In this document: in pieces, positions 8,299-18,965 of the stretch | Layout of the letters: every line of letters starts with the position of its first letter | How positions within the stretch are numbered: position 1 is the stretch's first letter | DNA from: Monoraphidium neglectum | Taxonomy: Eukaryota; Chlorophyta; Chlorophyceae; Sphaeropleales; Selenastraceae | NCBI RefSeq assembly: GCF_000611645.1 | Contig: NW_014013122.1 | Span: 1-23,726 of the forward strand | Length of the DNA: 23,726 bases | Direction: 5' to 3' | Notes under the pieces: generated by a model | The model's database searches: none | The model's input: the letters and a program-made list of their open reading frames with translations, nothing else | What the model was told of the DNA's origin: nothing | Translations under genes and position numbers: made by a program

Positions 8299-11200
8299 TC
8301 AGCTCATCCAGTCCAGCAGCATGTCCAGATCCACGTCCTCCGCCAGATCGATCTCGCCATGCCCATGCCCCTGGCCGCAGTCCGCGAGCTGCTGCGCCTC
8401 CGCATGCGCATAGCCATGCGTGAGCGGCGCGGGCACCTCATATGCCAGCGCATGCGCCGCAGCCGCCGACGCGTCATGGTGCGGGTGGCAGCCGTGCACG
8501 CCGCCGAGCGCGCAGCCGCCGCCTGCGACCAGGTCGGCGTGGGGCGGAGCTGCCATGAACTCTGCAGGGTGGCCTTCAGCACCAAAGCCGTAAGGGAGCA
8601 GCGCCCCGGCCGCGCCCTCAGAGAGCTGCGGTAGCAGCATGTGCGAGTGCGCGTGGCGGTGCAGCGCGTGCAGCTGCTGCTGCACCTGCGCGAGGTGCCG
8701 CTGCTGCTCATACAGCTGCTGCTGCTGCAGCGCCTGCGCCTGCTGCTGCTGCAGCAGCGCCTGCAGCTGCTGCGCGCGCTCCTGCCGCCGTTGCAGCAGC
8801 TGCAGTCGCTCGTGCAGCTGCTCCCTGAGGCCGCTGTCTTGGGACACCCGCTGCCTCAGCTGCTCCTCCTGCTCTGACAGCTGGGCCGCCAGCAGCCACG
8901 GCTGCGCGCCGTACTCCGCGGCGGCTGTGCCTGCCCTGAGCGCAGCCGCGCCGCAGCGCTGGTCCGTGCTCGGGCTCGCCGTCGCACTGTGCCCCTGAAA
9001 ACCACCACGCGGGACGGCCGCCGACGCGCCGGGCGCGATGGCCGGCGACGCTGGCGGCAGGCCGGCGGCCGCGAACTGCGACATAGGCGCAGACACGGCG
9101 TGCTGGAGCTGCAAACGGCCGTGCAACGCCACGTCTGTGGGCGTGGCGTGGGGCCAGTTGTGCCCCCCAAAATCGACGCAAGTGGCGCTGCTGTCGAAGC
9201 TGCCGCTCCAAGTGGCCGTGGCGCGCTGCTGCTGCTGCTGCAGCTGCTGCTGCCCGCCCGCCGCCGGCGACGCCGCCCCACCATCGCCGCAGCGCCCTAG
9301 CGGCGACAGGTAGCCGGCGCCGTTCAGCACGGAGTACACCTCCGCCGCGGCGGCAGCGGCAGCTGTCGCAGCGGCGGCGCGCGGCGGGGCGCCCAGGTCC
9401 GGTAGACCAGGCAACGCCTGCAAAGCGCCACCAGGCAACGCCATTGCAGCCGCGAAAGCCGCCGGGTCGTGCTTGATCTCAGGCATGCCCCCGCGCTGCT
9501 GTTGTGCGTTGGCACTGAGGCACGCAGGCGCGCCGCCAGGCGCGTCCCCAGCGCCAGGCGCGCCGCCTGCGGCCTTGACCGCATGCGGCCCAGGGGCGAC
9601 GTCGCAGCTGCTGCTGCTGCTCGCGCGCCGCTCGGGCGCGGGGGCGTCGGCCTCGCTGGCGCCGGCCTGCGCGCGTGCGCGCTTCTGGGCGCGCGCAGCG
9701 GCGCCGCGGGCGTTGAAACCGTTCTCGCGCACTGCGCCCATGACCTGCGGGGTTTCGCAGTGGGGGGCAGGGGGCTGGGTCCAGCACAGATACTTGCGGG
9801 GTCTGGATTTAGGGTCCCAACACCCTGCTTAATACCACAGTCAGGACGCTCAACGCGCAAGACCTTCCCTTGCCGTGCTGGCTGGTTCCAGAACACGTGC
9901 CCTCCCCCAGTTTTGCGGCCGCGCGGCGTGGGCGCATGCTCACCCGCTTGCTGCCCGAGCTGCGCGCCACCTCCCCGGCGTCCCTCATCTCTGGATTGGC
10001 CAGCAGCCACTCCAGGTCGGCCCCCTGCTCGAGGTACCTGCGCACGTGGATGCAGCGAGACGGTCCGGAGTAGGGCGGGGTTGGGGATGCGCACGGTGAG
10101 CGCAGACCCTGGGGCGGCAGAGATGCTCGGCTCAAGAGCGCTGCAGCGTTGCAGACCCCGCGCCTGGCGCCTGCAACGCCAGGTTCCCGTCGCGCCGGCC
10201 AGTCGGAGCAGAGCGCGGCGACCTGCCCGCGTGCGCGAGAAGCTGCACCAGTGCTGCTGCACGCCCACAGAGCAGCCTTCGCTGGGCAGCAACGCCTCTG
10301 AATCTGAGGCGGTCCCGCGGCCCCAAAAACCCGTCGGCCCCTGCGCGCTTGCCTGTTCTTGAGCGTCCCGGCCAGCGCCCTCCTGTTGAGCGTCGCGTGC
10401 CAGTGGTTCTTGACGGCGTTGTCGGTGCGGCACTGCAATAGGCGCGCGATGGCCGCCCAGCGGTTGCTGTATTTTGGGAGGGCCTGGGCCTGTGACCAAA
10501 GGCGGCGGGCGCGGTCCAAGAGAGGGGGCCTCAGGCGGGCAGCGGTGGAGAGCCCCAGGCCGCAAATTCCGGACACGCAGGAAAAGCTGGGTGTGCGCAG
10601 GGGAGAGTGCATTCGCAGCTGCAGGGCGGCGGCCAGGTGCGAACGTCGCACGCCCCGTGGCGCTCCCAAAACCCTGGCGTCGCCCCGGCTGCAGCGGCGC
10701 CGGCCGGCCGCGGCGCGGCGCGGGAACGGGGCCTCGGGCGCTGGCGGCAGGGCGGTTCGGAGGTTGACGACGACGTGTGGCCTCACCTTGACAATCACCG
10801 CCTGCTCCCACTCAGTGAAGGGTGTCTTGTTTACACCAGGGTCAAGCTGGTTGTGCCACCTGTCCAGGCGCCGCGCAGCAACGGTCGGCGGGATGTGAGC
10901 GGCGGAAGCGTGCGTCGGCCGTGGCGCCAGCGCCGGCGGCGCGACGGGCAGGTGGTGCAGCGGCGGCGGCAGTGGCGGCGGCGGCGGCAGCAGCAGTTCG
11001 GCACTTGATGATGGCTCAAGCAAAGGTAGGTCTGCCAGGAGGCCCAAAAGACTGGTCTGCCAGGGGCTGGGGCGGGCGCCGCTCCAGGAAATCACCTGAG
11101 CCTGCAGCTCTTGCCGCTGCGTATGCCGCCCATGCGAGTGGCTACGCGGGTCCAGCTTTTGGTCCCCACTTCTGACACCAGGGTGCACAGCAGCGCATCC

Positions 11201-11650
11201 TCCTGCGTGGGTTGAGGGTGGGGCGGAGTGCTGGTCGGGCAGGGCCCTGCGTCAACGCAGCTGTCGCGTTGGCCGTGCTGATGGCGAGAAAAGGTGCTCA
11301 TTGGCCGCGAATCACTGGGTGCCATGTTGTTGGGCTTGGGGCAGCATACGCATTGGCGCCGCGGGAGAGTTGCGCTGGCCTGCGGTCTGCGGCACCTCAA
11401 TCGACAGCAAACAAATATGCTTCATCAACGCGGGCGACGCCGCTGCGCCGCGCTGCTCGCTGAATAGCTGATTCAACCTGCTCATGCTCCTATCGTATTA
11501 TACCCCGCGCACGCCCACGAGGCACTGGCACGGGCACCCGGGGCTCATCATCACTTCGTGGACGCTGGCCGCACAGGCTTCGCCTGCGCAAGTAGCCATC
11601 ATGCTTACCTCCTCAGTCCACGCCCCGGTACGACGTACACCGTCATCCAT
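8299..11650 (-). CDS. R2R3-MYB transcription factor, paralogue A
   Basis: Six exons: 11650-11609, 11202-11096, 10859-10787, 10489-10353, 10037-9944, 9744-8299; about 632 residues. Exon 1 starts at an ATG and gives MDDGVRRTGAWTEE, which supplies the first Trp of repeat R2. R2 (about 8-57) continues with EDALLCTLV and SGKSCRLRWHNQLDP. R3 (about 60-108) contains TPFTEWEQAVIV, YSNRWAAIARLL and RTDNAVKNHWHATL. The canonical Pro-Gly before RTDN is Gln-Cys here. After R3 comes RYLEQGADLEWLLANPE, shared with paralogue B. The long last exon holds basic stretches, a glutamine-rich coiled coil (about 436-512), and ends in the acidic-hydrophobic EDVDLDMLLDWMS, which resembles an activation domain. R2R3-MYBs bind DNA in the nucleus; the targets are unknown. 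The intron after R3 appears to use a GC donor. All other introns are GT-AG and all phases agree. Confidence 0.9.
10038..10352 (-). other. Probable GC-AG intron of MYB paralogue A
   Basis: The exon ends ...AAGAACAG and the intron begins GCAAGC, a good match to the GC-donor consensus. It ends in CGCAG before GTACCTCGAG. Only this border joins R3 in phase 2 to RYLEQG. The 315 nt are divisible by three and contain no in-frame stop, so retention would add 105 residues without breaking the frame. Confidence 0.7.
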
Positions 11651-12535
11651 CCCAGGGCTCCCACCGCTGCGCCCTCTCGGCTCACAGGTTCCGAGTCACG
11701 GTTTGAAGCACGGGTTGCATGGACTTATCAAGTGTTGCTTTCAGGTTTTCAATGTGTGATGTGCCATTCTGTCAGGACGCATGAGAATGCGGCGCAAGAC
11801 CGTCCAAAACACCGGGACACTCGGAGTGACTGTGCACATCATGTGCTCACGCGTGGGCTGTGAATCGGTATCCACCCACCGATAAAGCTCTAGTAAGCTT
11901 GTTCGACTACATATGCATGGCTTTGCACCGCAGTCCTTGAGGAACAGTGCAGATGCTGCTGTTGGGGCGTCTGTCATCAGTGGGAAGTTGACACCAATTT
12001 ATTGTAGAGCTTGAGAACCAGCTCTCACGTTCCACTGTGTGTTGTCCAGGTGCGCAGCACGTGGCGTTTGTGCAGCAGGTGCTGCAGCATACAGCAAGAA
12101 AATCAGCGGCAAGACTTGCAGACCAGCTGCTGGCATGTGCCCTGTGGGCAGCCACTCCACACCTGGCATTATTTTGCCGTCAAGCCCCTGCAGGATGAGT
12201 TGCTTCATTCTTTCTGCACCGCTGGACTGTTTCTCGCTTTGATCTGTGGCAATCCCTATCCCACAGGGCCGGCGGCGGCCCCAAGCAAAACCGCCACAGC
12301 AGAGCAGCCAACCGCGCAATCTGTACAGGAGAGCGCCACATCCGTGCGAAGACAGGATTTTTGCGCAAGGTACACGCACACGCACTTGCATTGCCAGCCA
12401 AAGGATGCCGCGCCTTGCAGGGTGCAACGTGTGATGGCGTTCGGCGGGCTGCGTGCCCTGCCGACGGGGCAGGCAGATTATACAGCATGGTGAGCAGATG
12501 CTACAGCAGGCCGGCCGCCGGTCCCAGTACCGGCC
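11651..12535. other. Intergenic: MYB A upstream region and CFAP96-like 3' flank
   Basis: This 885 bp separates the MYB A start codon from the stop codon of the CFAP96-like gene; both genes are on the minus strand. No further exon is recognised. It should contain the MYB A promoter and 5' UTR at the low-coordinate end and the 3' UTR of the CFAP96-like gene at the other. I found no minus-strand TGTAA polyadenylation signal in it. Confidence 0.6.
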
Positions 12536-15081
12536 TCACAGGTTCATCCGCACAATCGAGCGCGTCGCGTCCGACTTGACCCCGCCCCCCGGCCGCCACG
12601 CGCCGCCGGCGCCACGCGCGGCTAGCCGCTCGCGCTCCTCCTTGCGCGCGGCGGCACGCGCGGCGATGCGCGGCTCCTCCGGGTCGTGTACGTACTCTGG
12701 AAACCGCTCAAACGTCGCCTGCCGCCCCTTTTTCGGGAACGCCGCCGGCCTGAACGCACCCGAGGGGCCGGCCGCGCCTGCGGCGCCGCCTGCGCCCCCT
12801 GCGTCGGGGCTGTCGCCCGCGGCAGCGCCGGCGCCGGCAGGGCCCGCGGGCGGGGCGGGGCGCGGCNNNNNNNNNNNNNNNNNNNNNNNNNNNNNNNNNN
12901 NNNNNNNNNNNNNNNNNNNNNNNNNNNNNNNNNNNNNNNNNNNNNNNNNNNNNNNNNNNNNNNNNNNNNNNNNNNNNNNNNNNNNNNNNNNNNNNNNNNN
13001 NNNNNNNNNNNNNNNNNNNNNNNNNNNNNNGGGCGGGGCGCGGCCGCCACTCGAACTCGCCGACAGCGCCCTTGACGCGGCCGCCGAAGTGGCGGGTGAC
13101 GGTGCCCGGGCCGCCCTGCTTCGGGGGCCCTATGGGCTTGAATGGCACCTGGGGGAAGCAGCACGCGCTGCCTGTCAGCCTTGTGCATGATCAGCCACCT
13201 TATGCGCTCCAACCCGAAGCCCAGACTTACCAGCGACCAGGCTCACTGACCAGCCCAGACGGTCCGTGTGTTCTGATTCCGATTGATAGTGCAAAAAACC
13301 CTCCTGCGGTCGCCGCCTTTCCCAGCCTTCCCCCAACCGCCGCAAGCTCGTTGCGCAACACCGAGCTTGCTAGCAAGCCGCGACTGCACGCGTGCAGGCC
13401 CGCGCGCCTTGCGGCCATGGCCTCACCGCTGGGGCCGTGTCGCTGCGGTCCCTCTTGGCCATGTGGATGGGGTCCGCCAAATATTCGTACTCCCCCGCCA
13501 CCCCCTTGTGGCCCTGGCGCTCGCTACGACGACGTGGCGCCGCAGGGCGCAGCGCGAACCAGGCGCGGCCGGGGCAGGCGTCAGCGCGCTCGGTCGGAGG
13601 GCAGGGCCGGGGCGGCGACGCTCGCGTTGAGCGGATTTCGAGCGGACCGGTCGCTTGCAGAGCGCGTGCCCTCTCGAACGCCCACGTGCCCACCTGAGGG
13701 TGGTGCCGAGGCAGCCATAGCCGCCCTTCTTGGGGGTTGCGGTCACGATGTTCTTGGGCTGGCCGGGGATCTCGCCTTTCTTTTTCTTAAACTCTACCGT
13801 GCCCTGCAGAGCACACATTAGGTGGGCGGGTGGTGTCACGCGTGCAACAGGAAGGGAACCGCTTGCATCAATGGCGCATACCCGCGATGGTGGCTGGCTA
13901 TCACAGCAGTGCAACACTGGCACGCCTTAACCCAGTCCGCGCTGCCCCGAGTCAGGGGCCCCTGACCCCGCCCGCCGCCTCGCCACCCGCCGCGCCCGCC
14001 TCGTTCTCTGCGGCCAGTCCGATGCCCAATTGATCGCCGCGGCCAGCCGCCGTGCCTCCCATTTCAGGGCCGCTGCTGGCTCGCCGCTGCTGGGCAAACA
14101 TCAAACATCACCCGCACGCCCGCAGCGGTGCCCGCTTCGTCACCAAGCTGGCAGCTCATGTCAAACACACCCGCATTGCCCGGGAGGGCATGCGCCGCTC
14201 CGTGGGCGTGCTGCTCACCGCCATGTATTCCACTCTGCCCCCCAAAGTGCCTACAAAGTCGCCTGGGCAAGCTGATGCCTTCATGGGGCTCGCAGCCTTG
14301 AACGGCCGCTCGCTGACGTTGCGCGCCGCGCCCGCCTTTGCCATCCGGATCTTCATCCTGCACGGCGGGGGTCGACGACAGCGAGCATGCCGGGCCATGC
14401 AACAGCGAGGTAGGAGCGAGGGAGGCGCGCAGCGGCGGCAGTACGGACGCTTGCGCCGTCTCCCTTGTCGCCACGGCGACCGCGGCAGCCGCAGCGGCAG
14501 CGGCGCGCGGAGATGGGTGCATGCGTTTTGGTATCACGGAGGGCTGGGCAGGCGAGTCGACCCTTGCGCGCGTGTGGGCGCGTGCGGCTGCGGCCACGCG
14601 TGACTGCGACCATCGCCCAGGGCTGGAGTGAGATGGAGCCCACCTGAGGGGCTCAACATACTTTTCGCCCTCAAACAGGGGCTTGAACTTGTCAAAGCAG
14701 GCGTCGTTGTTCTGAGGGTTGGATTGCGGGCGGTGGCGCCGACAGCCGAGGCTTGGGCGAGCTAGGCAGCCCCTCACGGCAGTTCATGCCCATAAGCCTG
14801 AGCGCCGCGCCCCGCACCGAGATGGCTTGCCGTGACCTGCAACCTCTCAAGCTTCCCAAAGGACTGCAAATCACACACATGCACGCGTGCATGCGGCCCC
14901 TATACCCCGGGGCCCGCCGTTGACGCTGGCTCGCGTCGCGCCTACTCACCTTGCCTTGTCTGCATGTCGACACCTTGAGGTTCAGCCCGCGGTCTCGCGC
15001 ATCCGGCTTGGCCGCGTCTACATAGGGATCGCCCAAGCCAATGCCTGGAGCCTCCTGAAACACGCCGAAGCGCGTTGTCAT
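12536..15081 (-). CDS. CFAP96: CFAP96 (C4orf47)-like cilia- and flagella-associated protein
   Basis: Six exons: 15081-14974, 14711-14644, 14357-14219, 13803-13694, 13523-13427, 13148-12536, the last one containing an assembly gap. The start is the ATG of MTTRFGVFQEAPGIGLGDPY, matching the xxRxGxFQExxxxxxGDxY N-terminus of the family. Then come DKFKPLFEGEKY, RMKIRMAKAGAARN with PGDFVGTLGG, GQPKNIVTATPKKGGYG, EYLADPIHMAKRDR, VPFKPIGPPKQGG, and AFRPAAFPKKGRQATFERFP with EYVHDPEEPR. It ends in SDATRSIVRMNL. The order of blocks follows vertebrate CFAP96. If the gap is closed on its repeated flank the protein has 318 residues, close to the roughly 310 of animal homologues. The family is tied to cilia and centrosomes; its biochemical role is poorly known. 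The gene implies that this alga has, or recently had, flagellated cells. The identification rests on recalled family patterns, not a search. Confidence 0.78.
12867..13030. other. Assembly gap (164 N)
   Basis: A run of N inside the last exon of the CFAP96-like gene. The 14 bases just before it (12853-12866) and just after it (13031-13044) are identical, GGGCGGGGCGCGGC. The reading frame is out of register by one base if the stated gap length is taken literally. Confidence 0.99.
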
Positions 15082-16405
15082 GTCGGTGGCGCGGCGCGCA
15101 CCGCGGAAGCAGCGCAGCAGAATGACCCCGCGCACGAAGCGTGTTGTGGGATTGCAGCGACGAGTCAAGGTCTGCGTGCTGCTGGCCACAATCAATTCAT
15201 TGGCAATTTTTGAACTCGTTGATCGCTGGCGATCGATCAGGCCTGCTGCGCGAAACAAAACTGCTTGGAACCGCGATGGAAATGCACTGCAAGTAATGAA
15301 CAGAACCGTGCGTCAAAGATAAAAGTGATGCGAAAATACTTGCGGGTACCTCGTGGTTCTTGGGCGCATTAGCAAGCGTGCAGCCCGACGTGTCGCACCA
15401 AGACAAAGTCAACGACGGACTGACTGGTCTGCATTGATCAGGTGCTCTCCAGCCCTCAGCACGTGCAAAAATGAAGTATACCATATTGCCTTGAAGCCGT
15501 AGTCAGCCGTCACCGCCTCACCCGCAGGCGCATGGTTCAGTACCGTCAAGTGTGCGGCGAGCAGCAGAATGCATATGATAAAGCCTCTATGTAAAACCTC
15601 GATCGAATGGCGTGTTACTCCCTGCTCAATTCAGGAATTTCCAGAGCCCTTCATGCCTGGCAATCGGGCATCACTGTTACAATTTGATCGTCATGGCATG
15701 GTCGACCCGAAGGGTCAACCGGGCCCCCGTTTGTGCACAATGATCAGCACAGATAGGTTGCCAGCCTCCCAAATGATTTTTCATCTGTCTGGCTGTGGTG
15801 CTGCAGCTCTTATGCCTGCGTGATAGATGTGACTTGCTTCACGGCCCCCCAGTAGATGGCACCCTGGCCGGGTGGCCCTGATGCGCCATGCCCGCGCCGG
15901 CCTGTCGCGGTCTCAAAAGAGTCGAATGAATAATTCAAGGCGATAAATCTGTGAAACCCGGGGCCGCCAGCTCCTACGCCGCATTGGTGACGGCCAGTTG
16001 GCGTGGTTACTAATGCTGGAAGGACGAGACGGAAGGGACGCGCGCACGCACCTGTCCTCAGCTCCCTTCCGCCTCGCCAGGCCGCGGCGTGGCGCTTTTG
16101 AGGCCCCTCACATATTTGTGCACGAATGCCTGCCAGTACGTATCAACCGGCGGCGTACGCGGCCGCGTCAACGGCTTCGGTATGACCATTTCAAAGCCGT
16201 CACCCATACCAGCACCGGCAACTCAATTGTGGTTGATGATACGTGGTAGCTCGTGGGACAATGTGATTTTAATTCGTGTGTTGAACTACATTTTGTCGTT
16301 TTCATGCCCGCTGATGCCAAATAGGCTGTGTTGCTCTGCAACCCCGGGTGACTCCCGGACGTTTTGACGGCTGGTATAGTGGAATTCAAGGCCCCTGATT
16401 CCAAG
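15082..16405. other. Divergent intergenic region, CFAP96-like / MYB B
   Basis: This 1.3 kb separates two divergently transcribed start codons (CFAP96-like on minus, MYB B on plus), so it should hold both promoters. It is less GC-rich than the flanking exons. A short perfect inverted repeat, GATCGC-TG-GCGATC, lies at 15221-15234, about 140 bp upstream of the CFAP96-like ATG. I see no further exon or RNA gene. Confidence 0.6.
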
Positions 16406-18895
16406 ATGGCGAAAAATGACGAAAACTTCACGCGCAGGACAGGAGCTTGGAGCGATGCGGTGAGGCCAAAAGCACGCCACAGCCTGGGTCGGTGACCACC
16501 AGTGGCAAATGTTCGCAATGTCATCACGTTCGATCAGCATTGCCAGCTTATAAAGATGCCAGCTGGTCCTCTCCACGCCGCTCTGTTGCCTGCCGCAGGA
16601 GGACGCGCTGCTCTGCGCCCTGGTGGCAGAGCTGGGGGTGAGAAGGTGGTCGGCGGTGGCCGAGCGCCTAAGCGGCACGCGTTCCGGCAAAAGCTGCAGG
16701 CTGAGGTGGGTTCGGCTGTCTGTCGTCGAAAAGTGTAAGGGAGCCCACCTTGCCTGTGGGAGTGCTGCGGCATGCCCATCACACCTGCTGGCGGCCGGCG
16801 TGCCCAAACATGTTGCGCTCAGGTGGCACAACCAGCTCGACCCAAGTGTCAACAAGACACCCTTCACCGAGTGGGAGCAGGCCGTCATCTTCAAGGTGCA
16901 CTATACTGCGCCGCGCTCTGCCGTCCGGACCTCTCGGGCCCCCTCGGCTGTTGCCGCCGCTGCAGCCGCAACTTCCCGCAAAGCTTTGCCCGCACGCCGT
17001 GAAACTCCCGCCCCCCTTCTCACCACCCCGCCCCGCTCCGCCCCGCCACGGGTTTTCCTGGGCACTTCAGCCCCCTCTGGCCCCCCTGGCATGCACCTCT
17101 CCGCCGCCAGGCCCAGGAACTGCCCGCGTACTCGAACCGATGGGCAGCCATCGCCCGCATGCTGCAGCGCCGCACCGACAACGCCGTCAAGAACCACTGG
17201 CACGCGACGCTCAAAAGGAAGGCGCTGGCGGGAACCCTCAACAACAGGCGAGCGCCACGACCCCGCGCCTGCCTCATTTGCACCCAAGCCGCGCGGCATG
17301 GGTTCGCGTGTCTCTCAATCCCCCAGACCCCGCCCTATGGTGCTGAGGTAGTGTCATTTTGTGCTTTTGTTGCACACACTCCACTTGCCCGTAGAAACAT
17401 GCCCGCACACAATGCGCCTGTGCGCCCATGCATCCAAATGCTCAGGTACCTGGAGCAGGGGGTGCAGCTGGATTGGCTGCTGGCCCACCCAGAGACTGTT
17501 GTAGTGAAGGAAGCCGGGGAAGCCCCGCGCAGCCCAGCCCGGAAGAGGGTGCGGAAGGTGGGCTTCCATTTTCGCCCGCGTTGTGGCTGAGCTGGCCGCC
17601 CTCAAGGCCCGCCATCCAAGCTTCAGAGCGCTGCCACGCAGTGCGCGATCATCACAGTTAACGAGGCGGTGTGCTTGTGTGGCGCGTCCCTGCGCTGACC
17701 TTGCGCTGAGCATAAACGCACAACGCCTCCACATACCCCAACAGTTGCTGGGACCCCCAGCAAACCTGCACTCTGGCCATCACGTGCGCCTGCACGCCCT
17801 GGTTGTCCACCGCGTTTCTAACACAAATCGCCGCAACGCGCGCTGTTCGTCCCAATGCAGGTAGCCGCTGCAGAACCCGACAGCGGTGGCGTAATTAAAC
17901 TCCGCCGGTCGAGCCGCCACGGCAGGCCCTCATCTGCATCAACTGCCCTGGCGCTGTCCAAGGGCGCCTGCGCCCCACGCGAGGCCGAGCCGTCGCCAAC
18001 CATCAGCAGCAGCTGTGAAGCAAACGCTGACAGCACGGCGGCCGAGCCGCAGCCCATGGCGGCCGAGCCGCAGCACATGGCGGCGGAGCCGCAGCCCGCG
18101 GCGGCCGAGCCGCAGCCCGCGGAAGCCGACACGCAGCCCGCGGCGGCTGTGCCGCGGCGGGTGGTGACAATGCTGCTGGGCACGGCCGGGGATCAGCCAT
18201 CTGGGCCGTCCTGTCATGCCTCACCAGCTATGAGTGGATCCCATGACGCGCCAGCAGCTGGCTGGTCCCCGCCGCCGTCGGACGACGCCACCTGGGCGCC
18301 AGCTGTGACAGCTCCCTCCTCAGAAAGAGGTATACCTGCTCTCTTGGCGCAGCAGAGGGCACAAACAGATCAGGAGCAGGAGCAGTGGCTGCACCAGCAG
18401 CAGATACTGCTGCAGCAACAGCAGCAGCTGCAGCTGCAACAGCTGCGCGAGCTGCAGCAGCTGGAGCAGCGCCACTTTCTCCAGATGCAGCAGCTGCAGA
18501 CGCAAGCGCAGCAGCAGGCCGCGTGGCGGCCAGCCGCAGCCGTGGCGATCACGTCCCCTGGGGCAACACCACGCATGGGGATGCTGGCGGTTGACGGCGG
18601 GCCCCAGCAAATGCTGAGCCGGGTTGGGAGCGGCAGCATGGACAGCTGCGGGACAGCCGCCACGAACCCGGGCTCGAGCTCAAGCTTGGCCACTGCCCCC
18701 ACGCTCGCGAGCACGGCGTGGCTGGCGCTGCAGGTCAGCGAGGCGCCCCAAGTGGCGTGCGGCGGCGCCAGCGATGGCAGAAGCGCCCGCAGCTGCAGCC
18801 CAAGCGTTGGCGGCGTCAGCGTCAGCCCTCTTGTCAAGCAGGTGCTGACGCGCCACCAAAAGCATCAGGTCACGCGGCTGCATCACCACCACCAT

Positions 18896-18965
<70 letters not shown>

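Noticed and set aside
9324..10811. Minus-strand frame of 495 codons overlapping MYB A
   Set aside because: It reads through MYB A introns and an out-of-frame part of its last exon. Only the piece containing the R3 exon is real; the rest is stop-free GC-rich sequence.
13072..13821. Plus-strand frame of 249 codons
   Set aside because: It is antisense to three CFAP96-like exons that match the family and agree in phase on the minus strand.
15221..15234. GATCGC-TG-GCGATC inverted repeat as an operator
   Set aside because: Six-base arms are too short to call; it is mentioned only in the description of the intergenic region.
16545..16556. TTATAAAG as a TATA box for MYB B
   Set aside because: It lies inside intron 1, downstream of the exon carrying the start codon and first MYB tryptophan.
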